Source: Bog-756 sp050014755 (lineage in GTDB: Bacteria; Actinomycetota; Acidimicrobiia; Acidimicrobiales; RAAP-2). From it: a stretch of 64,000 bases of DNA. The notes below the pieces were generated by a model. It was not told the DNA's origin. It made no database searches and saw nothing but the letters and a program-made list of their open reading frames with translations. This document shows, piece after piece, positions 59,598 through 64,000 of this stretch. How positions within the stretch are numbered: the first letter of the stretch is position 1; each line of letters opens with the position of its first letter. Location of the stretch: contig JBEKCS010000012.1 in the NCBI GenBank assembly GCA_050014755.1, positions 4,420 through 68,419 of the forward strand, written 5' to 3'. The position numbers were made by a program, and so were the translations under genes.

Positions 59598-60389
59598 GTG
59601 CTGACCGCTGCCGCCACACCGACCAGTGCGGTCGTCCTCGCCGTCGCCGTCTTCCTGGCCTGTGCCGTGGAAGGCGTCGAGGCCCTCACCATCGTCCTGG
59701 CCGTCGGGGTCACCCGGGGGTGGCGCTCCGCCCTCGAGGGCGTGGTCGCCGCCCTGGCCGCCCTGGCCGCGCTGGTGGCGCTCCTCGGTCCGGCGCTCGT
59801 GCACTGGGTCCCGCTGTCCGCGCTGCGGCTGGTGGTCGGCGGGCTCCTCCTGGTCTTCGGTCTGCGGTGGCTCCGCAAGGCGGTGCTCCGGGCGTCGGGC
59901 CTCAAGGCCAGGCACGACGAGGACGCCATCTTCGCCGAGCAGGTGGCCGAGCTGTCCGAGGGACCGGCACGTGGGGGTCGTGACGGCGTGGCCTTCGTCG
60001 TCGCCTTCAAGGGGGTCTTCCTCGAAGGACTCGAGGTGGTGGTGGTCGTGCTGACCCTGGGGACCACGTCGCACCACCTGGGCCTGGCCGCCCTGTCCGC
60101 CGGAGCCGCGGTCGTGACCGTGTCCCTCGCCGGAGTGGCCGTGCACCGTCAGCTGTCCGGGGTCCCGGAAAACGCCATGAAGATGGGGGTCGGCCTCATG
60201 CTGGTCAGCTTCGGCACCTTCTGGGCCGGGGAGGGCGTCCACGTCTCGTGGCCGGGATCGGACCTGGCCATCGTGGGACTCGTCGCCTTCTACGGTCTGG
60301 TGGCCCGGCTCCTCGTGACCACACTCCGACGAGGTGCCGGGGAAACTGCCGCCGGTGCGGCCCCGACCGGGGAGCCGGCCCGTGGCTGA
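59598..60389 (+). CDS. COG4280-like membrane protein with repeated acidic motif
   Basis: A 263-residue membrane protein with about seven hydrophobic segments. Two segments carry similar acidic motifs: LACAVEGVEALTIVLAVG in the first and FKGVFLEGLEVVVVVLTLG in the middle, each with E-G-x-E. This is the pattern of inverted-repeat ion transporters such as the UPF0016 and FTR1 groups, with acidic residues inside helices. The cargo is unknown; a divalent cation is a guess from the pattern. GTG start. It overlaps the next small gene by eight bases. Confidence 0.75.
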   Translation: MLTAAATPTSAVVLAVAVFLACAVEGVEALTIVLAVGVTRGWRSALEGVVAALAALAALVALLGPALVHWVPLSALRLVVGGLLLVFGLRWLRKAVLRASGLKARHDEDAIFAEQVAELSEGPARGGRDGVAFVVAFKGVFLEGLEVVVVVLTLGTTSHHLGLAALSAGAAVVTVSLAGVAVHRQLSGVPENAMKMGVGLMLVSFGTFWAGEGVHVSWPGSDLAIVGLVAFYGLVARLLVTTLRRGAGETAAGAAPTGEPARG

Positions 60390-60630
60390 CGACCGCCCCG
60401 GTCGCGACAGGACCCTCCCGGTCGTCTGGCTCACCGCCTTCGGGCGGTTCTGGTGGGACTTCCTGATCGGCGACACCCCCGAGCTGTTCGTCGGGGCGGC
60501 GGCCGTCGTCGGGGCGGTGGCGCTGATGTGCCTCCGGCCGGATCTGCGCCGGCCGGCCGCGTTCGTGGCACCGGTGCTGGTGGCCGCGGTGGTGACCGTC
60601 TCGGTGTGGCACGCTTCCCGCCGCAGGTAG
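60382..60630 (+). CDS. small membrane protein, 82 aa, partner of the preceding transporter-like gene
   Basis: It starts at a GTG at 60382, preceded by GGGGAG, overlapping the upstream gene by eight bases. The product has a short N-terminus, then FGRFWWDFLIGDTPELFVGAAAVVGAVAL and FVAPVLVAAVVTVSVWH, that is two membrane segments. The FWWDFLIGDTPE part looks conserved. Overlap and topology suggest a small partner subunit. Function unknown. Confidence 0.65.
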   Translation: MADDRPGRDRTLPVVWLTAFGRFWWDFLIGDTPELFVGAAAVVGAVALMCLRPDLRRPAAFVAPVLVAAVVTVSVWHASRRR

Positions 60631-60651
60631 TGGCCGGTGCGGGCGGGGTGG

Positions 60652-61140
60652 TCAGTCGCGGAAGTTGTTGAACTGCAGCGGGATCCCGAAGTCCTCGCCC
60701 TTGAGGGCGGCGATGACGGCTTGGAGGTCGTCGCGCTTCTTGCCGGTCACCCGTAGCTGTTCGCCCTGCGTCTGGGAGGAGACGCCTTTGAGGGCGAGAT
60801 CCTTGATGAACCGGTTGATCTTCTTCGCGTGGTCGGACGAGATACCGGCCTGGATCCCGAGCCGCTGGCGGGCCGTCCCTTTTGCCGCCTCTTCGATCTT
60901 GCCCACGTCGAACGACTTGAGGGAGACCTCCCGCTTCACCAGCTTCTCCTGCAGCACCTGGTAGAGGGCGCGGAGCCGGTCGTCGGTCGACGACGCCAGG
61001 ATGAGCTCCTTGTCGTTGAGCTCGATGGTCGAGTCGGTGCCCTTGAAATCGAACCGTGTGGTCGCCTCGCGGTTGGCCTGGTCGACGGCGTTGCGGACTT
61101 CCTGCATGTCGACTTCGGACACGACGTCGAAGGTGGGCAT
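60652..61140 (-). CDS. yajQ: YajQ-family nucleotide-binding protein
   Basis: A 162-residue protein with two ferredoxin-like halves. The signature parts are PTFDVVSEVDMQEVRNAVDQA, TRFDFKGTDSTIELND and KKINRFIKDLALKGVSSQTQGEQLRVTGKKRDDL. Members bind RNA or nucleotides, and a relative in Xanthomonas binds cyclic di-GMP. The start is six bases after TACTGT on the same strand. It is divergent from tRNA-Tyr. Confidence 0.93.
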   Translation of the reverse strand: MPTFDVVSEVDMQEVRNAVDQANREATTRFDFKGTDSTIELNDKELILASSTDDRLRALYQVLQEKLVKREVSLKSFDVGKIEEAAKGTARQRLGIQAGISSDHAKKINRFIKDLALKGVSSQTQGEQLRVTGKKRDDLQAVIAALKGEDFGIPLQFNNFRD

Positions 61141-61146
61141 GGCGAA

Positions 61147-61152
61147 ACAGTA
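61147..61152 (-). promoter_or_regulatory. leaderless-type -10 box of yajQ
   Basis: TACTGT on the minus strand, six bases before the ATG at 61140. Confidence 0.55.
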
Positions 61153-61168
61153 GCGCTGCGCGAAGCGG

Positions 61169-61174
61169 TAACCT
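61169..61174 (+). promoter_or_regulatory. -10 box of tRNA-Tyr
   Basis: TAACCT, about 12 bases before the mature tRNA 5' end. No clear -35 is seen. Confidence 0.45.
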
Positions 61175-61185
61175 AGCCCGCCTGC

Positions 61186-61267
<82 letters not shown>

Positions 61268-61276
61268 CGCAGACAG

Positions 61277-61318
61277 AGCCCCGATCAGTGAGCGAACACG
61301 CTCCTGATCGGGGCTTTT
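61277..61318 (+). terminator. intrinsic terminator of tRNA-Tyr
   Basis: A 12-base-pair stem, AGCCCCGATCAG (61277-61288) with CTGATCGGGGCT (61304-61315), ends in TTTT. This is the clearest intrinsic terminator in the window. Confidence 0.85.
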
Positions 61319-61404
61319 CCGTCCCGTGGGAGCGGTTGCGGGCACGGGCCGATCGGTCCCGTGGGCACCGGTCGACCAACCTGACCCCGGTGCCGACACT
61401 TGGT

Positions 61405-61410
61405 TACAAT
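61405..61410 (+). promoter_or_regulatory. -10 box of the mptB transcript
   Basis: TACAAT, five of six matches to TATAAT, 143 bases before the ATG. A weak -35 (CTGACC) lies about 18 bases upstream. The leader would be about 135 bases. Confidence 0.45.
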
Positions 61411-61552
61411 GACGTTACGGAATGATTGCGTTCAGCTTCCGACGGCAGTGCCGGCGGAGTTGTCGGGGGACGTGGATCCAGTCCGGGAAGGACACCTCCG
61501 GCAGGGCGCCGGCCGTGCACCGAAGTGCGATCCAGGAGAACCCCCACCCCAC

Positions 61553-63241
61553 ATGACAGCGGAACGGACAGCGGCGGCAGTGCCCGAAGACCACGTTCCC
61601 ACCGGTGACCGGTCGGCCCCGTCCCGACCCCCCTCGGCGTTCCGATCAGTGATGGCCCGCCTCGACGCGCTCCGCGACCGCCTGGGCGGACCGTCCGATG
61701 CGTTCGCCGGCGACCGGGTGCCGAACGAGGATCTGGGTACCCGGGGCATGGTGCTGCGGCCCGCACTGGTGGGGTTCGTGGCCGTCCTGGCCGTGGCCAT
61801 CGGCGCCTCGATCCCCAGCTCGCCGTTCAAGCTCGAGATGCCGGGTGTGTGGTTCTTCGGCGAGCCGGCCACGACCATTCCCAGCCACTGGGGTCTCTAC
61901 TTCTCACTGGCGGCGGTCTATGGCGGGCTGCTCCTGTTCATGCGGGTGTGGTGGGGGATGCTCCGGCTCTACCGCACGCGTGGCGGGGTCCCGGTCAAGG
62001 CGATGATGGGCGTCTTCGGTCTGTGGTCCCTGCCCGTCCTGGTCATCGCCCCGCTGTTCAGCCGAGACCTCTACTCCTACGCCGCGCAGGGCGAGATGGT
62101 CAGCCACCACATGAACCCGTACCTGTACGGGCCCTTCGAGCTCGGGAACAACGCCTACACCGCTCCGGTCGACTCACTGTGGGGGAACGCCCCCGCCCCG
62201 TACGGGCCGCTCTTCCTCCAGATCGACGGCTTCTTCGCCCGGATCACGTTCCACAACGAGCTGGCCACCATCGTGCTGCTCCGACTGCTGGCCCTGGTCG
62301 GCGTGCTGCTGATCGCCGCGTGCGTGCCCAAGCTGGCCAAGCTCTACCACCGTGACGGGGCCGAGCTGTTCACCCTCATGGTCCTCAACCCGGTGACGAT
62401 CTTCCACCTCATCGGGGGCGGCCACAACGACGCCCTCATGCTCGGCCTCCTGGTCGCCGGGCACACCATGGCCAAGGAGAAGCGACCCATCGTCGGGATC
62501 GTGCTGTGTGCGCTGGCCACCGCGATCAAGGCGCCGGCGGCCATCGGCATCGTCTACATCGGGTGGAGCTGGCTGGGGAGGGGGGTGCCGGTACGGGACC
62601 GGATCAGACCGGTGGTCACCGCCGGTCTCGTCGGCCTCGGCATCCTCGGATTCTTCTCCTACGTCAGTGGTCTCGGCTGGGGCTGGGTGACCATCCTCGG
62701 GACCCCCGGCGCCGTCCGGTCGTGGGCCTCGCCGATGACCGCGCTCGCCTTCCTGGTCAGCGGAGGCGCCCACCTGGTCCACGTCGATCTCGGCGTGGGC
62801 GGGGTGCTGTCCGTCTGCCGCTTCCTCGGCATGGTGGTGGCGGCGGTGTCCGGGGCCTGGCTCCTGTTCAACAGCGACCGGATCGGCACACTCAAGGCGC
62901 TCGCCATCACGCTCCTGCTGTTCGTCCTCCTCGGGCCGGTGGTCCAGCCCTGGTACCTGTCCTGGGGACTGGTCCTCCTGGCCCCGGTGGCCCTCGGCCA
63001 GCTCCGTTCCCTGGTCATCGGCCTATCGATGGTGACCGGCTTCGTCACGCTGCCCGGAGGCAGCCAGCTGGTCTCCACCCTGCTCCAAGGCGACCCCCTG
63101 CGCATCGTCCTCACCCTGCTGTGGCTGCTGGCCGTCCTGACCGTGCCGCTGTCGTCGTGGGACATTCGCAGCCCGGCCACCGCCGTCGACACACCGACCT
63201 TCGACACACCGACCGTCGTCGAGGCAGCGGTCAGCGCCTGA
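61553..63241 (+). CDS. mptB: MptB-like polyprenol-phosphomannose-dependent alpha-1,6-mannosyltransferase
   Basis: A 562-residue membrane protein with about 12 hydrophobic segments. The first outer loop has the acidic GT-C motif FSRDLYSYAAQGEM, then NPYLYGPFELG and SLWGNAPAPYGPLFLQID. These are typical of the MptA/MptB group, which extend the mannan core of lipomannan using polyprenol-phosphate mannose. Other segments are NPVTIFHLIGGGHNDALMLG and PVVQPWYLSWGLVLL. The 80-residue N-terminus is cytoplasmic and polar. Specificity for mannose is by family. The ATG at 61553 is preceded by AGGAG at 15 bases, and the frame is open to 61400. Confidence 0.85.
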   Translation: MTAERTAAAVPEDHVPTGDRSAPSRPPSAFRSVMARLDALRDRLGGPSDAFAGDRVPNEDLGTRGMVLRPALVGFVAVLAVAIGASIPSSPFKLEMPGVWFFGEPATTIPSHWGLYFSLAAVYGGLLLFMRVWWGMLRLYRTRGGVPVKAMMGVFGLWSLPVLVIAPLFSRDLYSYAAQGEMVSHHMNPYLYGPFELGNNAYTAPVDSLWGNAPAPYGPLFLQIDGFFARITFHNELATIVLLRLLALVGVLLIAACVPKLAKLYHRDGAELFTLMVLNPVTIFHLIGGGHNDALMLGLLVAGHTMAKEKRPIVGIVLCALATAIKAPAAIGIVYIGWSWLGRGVPVRDRIRPVVTAGLVGLGILGFFSYVSGLGWGWVTILGTPGAVRSWASPMTALAFLVSGGAHLVHVDLGVGGVLSVCRFLGMVVAAVSGAWLLFNSDRIGTLKALAITLLLFVLLGPVVQPWYLSWGLVLLAPVALGQLRSLVIGLSMVTGFVTLPGGSQLVSTLLQGDPLRIVLTLLWLLAVLTVPLSSWDIRSPATAVDTPTFDTPTVVEAAVSA

Positions 63242-63281
63242 CCGGCGGGGACGCCGGCGCCGGTTGCCCCGAGCAGACGGG

Positions 63282-63800
63282 TCAGCCGGGGTCGATGTCG
63301 ACACCGGCCCCGCCCAGCATCCGCTGGAGCACGGCCACATCGAGCCACCGGTTGAATTTTCGGCCGATCTCGCGTTCGACCCCCACCTGTTCGAACCCGC
63401 ACGCCTCGTGGAGGGCGATGGAGGCCGTGTTGTCGCCGCCGATCCGGGCGATCATCGAGTGGAAGCCGTGGAGGGTGCCGAGCCGCACCAGCTCCTCGAG
63501 TAGGGCCCGGCCCACCCCCCCGCCACGGTGGACCGAGTCGACGTAGACGGAGTCCTCCACGGTGGTGGCGTAGGACGGCCGGTCGCGGTAGGTCGAGAGG
63601 GAGCCGAAGCCGAGGACCGCGCCGGCGTGGTCGACGGCCACGACCACCGGATAGGTCCCCTGGTGCTCGGCCATCCAGGCCGCCTGTTCGGCCGGCGTGC
63701 GGGGCCGGAGGTCGAATGTGGCGGTCGAACCGACCACTTCGGCGTTGTAGATCCGGCGGACGGACTCGGCGTCCGAGGGCTCGGCCAGGCGCACGTGCAT
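63282..63800 (-). CDS. GNAT acetyltransferase, phosphinothricin-acetyltransferase-like
   Basis: A 172-residue GNAT. It starts VRLAEPSDAESVRRIYNAEV, has STATFDLRPRTPAEQAAWMAEH, and the acetyl-CoA loop VDSVHRGGGVGRALLEELV, then IGGDNTASIALHEACGFEQVG and a final GRKFNRWLDVAVLQRML. This is the PAT/Bar subgroup, which acetylates phosphinothricin or methionine sulfoximine-like amines; the natural substrate is unknown. TACCAT lies six bases before the ATG. Confidence 0.9.
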   Translation of the reverse strand: MHVRLAEPSDAESVRRIYNAEVVGSTATFDLRPRTPAEQAAWMAEHQGTYPVVVAVDHAGAVLGFGSLSTYRDRPSYATTVEDSVYVDSVHRGGGVGRALLEELVRLGTLHGFHSMIARIGGDNTASIALHEACGFEQVGVEREIGRKFNRWLDVAVLQRMLGGAGVDIDPG

Positions 63801-63806
63801 CAGTGG

Positions 63807-63812
63807 ATGGTA
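63807..63812 (-). promoter_or_regulatory. leaderless-type -10 box of the GNAT gene
   Basis: TACCAT on the minus strand, six bases before the ATG at 63800. Confidence 0.55.
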
Positions 63813-63848
63813 GACGTGAGCCTGCTGCCCGGGTGTCCAGGATGTGGC

Positions 63849-63854
63849 TATGAT
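63849..63854 (+). promoter_or_regulatory. -10 box of the tRNA-Thr/tRNA-Met transcript
   Basis: TATGAT, five of six to TATAAT, 31 bases before the mature tRNA-Thr. No clear -35. Confidence 0.5.
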
Positions 63855-63885
63855 CTACTTTCTTGCTGCTCGGTCGAGCCGCACT

Positions 63886-63957
63886 GCCCCTGTAGCTCAG
63901 TGGTAGAGCACCGCCATGGTAAGGCGGGGGTCGTGGGTTCAATCCCCACCGGGGGCT
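63886..63957 (+). tRNA. tRNA-Thr (GGT)
   Basis: A 72-base tRNA. Acceptor GCCCCTG pairs with CGGGGGC; the anticodon stem CCGCC/GGCGG encloses the loop ATGGTAA, giving GGT; the T-arm is GGTTCAATCCC. CCA is not encoded. tRNA-Met follows seven bases later, so they share a transcript. Confidence 0.95.
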
Positions 63958-63964
63958 CGCCCAT

Positions 63965-64000
63965 GGCGGCGTAGCTCAGTTGGTTAGAGCACACGGCTCA
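63965..64000 (+). tRNA. tRNA-Met (CAT), 5' part only
   Basis: Begins GGCGGCGTAGCTCAGTTGG and ends at the window edge inside the anticodon (CA of CAT). The D-arm and anticodon-stem 5' strand CACGG match elongator tRNA-Met. The 3' half is outside the window. Confidence 0.85.

Overview
The window is a 64 kb piece of a high-GC actinobacterial chromosome with dense, short-gapped coding on both strands. Several features point to an actinobacterium near the Acidimicrobiia: a mycothiol-type formaldehyde dehydrogenase, a MarP-like protease, an MptB-like mannosyltransferase, a DUF3097 protein, a MoxR/DUF58/transglutaminase operon, and many genes with a -10 box 6-8 bases before the start codon. The lineage is an inference from gene content, not from a marker gene. 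No rRNA, CRISPR array, insertion sequence, integrase or phage structural gene was seen.

Layout. 0-4.2 kb: end of a luciferase-like monooxygenase, a membrane protein and hydrolase in a chain of overlapping genes, and an enoyl-CoA hydratase. 4.2-8.7 kb: a small HicA-like protein, mscR divergent from a TetR regulator with a clear palindromic operator between them, and a two-gene methyltransferase operon whose DNA methyltransferase carries a nuclease-like C-terminal domain. 8.7-16.8 kb: BNR-repeat protein, MarP-like protease, GH15 trehalase/glucoamylase with a histone-like tail, His-rich MBL hydrolase, and a winged-helix ORF running in frame into a membrane-anchored Thr-rich protein. 17-21.2 kb: MoxR/DUF58/transglutaminase operon. 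21.3-27.4 kb: translation-related block (tRNA-Lys, lysS, tRNA-Ser x2, tadA, SRP RNA) interrupted by an accessory island at 23.1-26.0 kb. The island holds two decayed genes (queA and soxR remnants), then a two-gene operon with a strong housekeeping promoter, encoding a nucleoside-phosphorylase-like protein and a papain-like cysteine peptidase.

27.4-30.6 kb: dnaX, recR and a SixA-like phosphatase. 30.7-43.2 kb: central C4/C5-CoA metabolism. Thiolase, crotonyl-CoA carboxylase/reductase, epimerase, acyl-CoA carboxylase beta plus a tiny epsilon-like subunit, ethylmalonyl-CoA mutase and 3-hydroxybutyryl-CoA dehydrogenase together make up most of an ethylmalonyl-CoA pathway, with a GIY-YIG-domain gene embedded. 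43.3-52.7 kb: HSL-type esterase, S51 peptidase, two cyclophilins, aspartokinase, aspartate-semialdehyde dehydrogenase, PhoU, NDH-2 and RmuC. 52.7-64 kb: a long possibly structured leader and sqdB, a membrane-anchored unknown, citrate synthase, TesB thioesterase, GH1 beta-glucosidase, GtrA, a COG4280-like transporter-type protein, YajQ, tRNA-Tyr with a textbook terminator, MptB-like enzyme, GNAT acetyltransferase, tRNA-Thr and the start of tRNA-Met.

There is no gene-free stretch longer than 300 bases. The largest gaps are 27,019-27,277 (upstream of SRP RNA), 24,007-24,271 (island promoter), 52,735-52,983 (sqdB leader) and 61,268-61,552 (terminator plus mptB leader).
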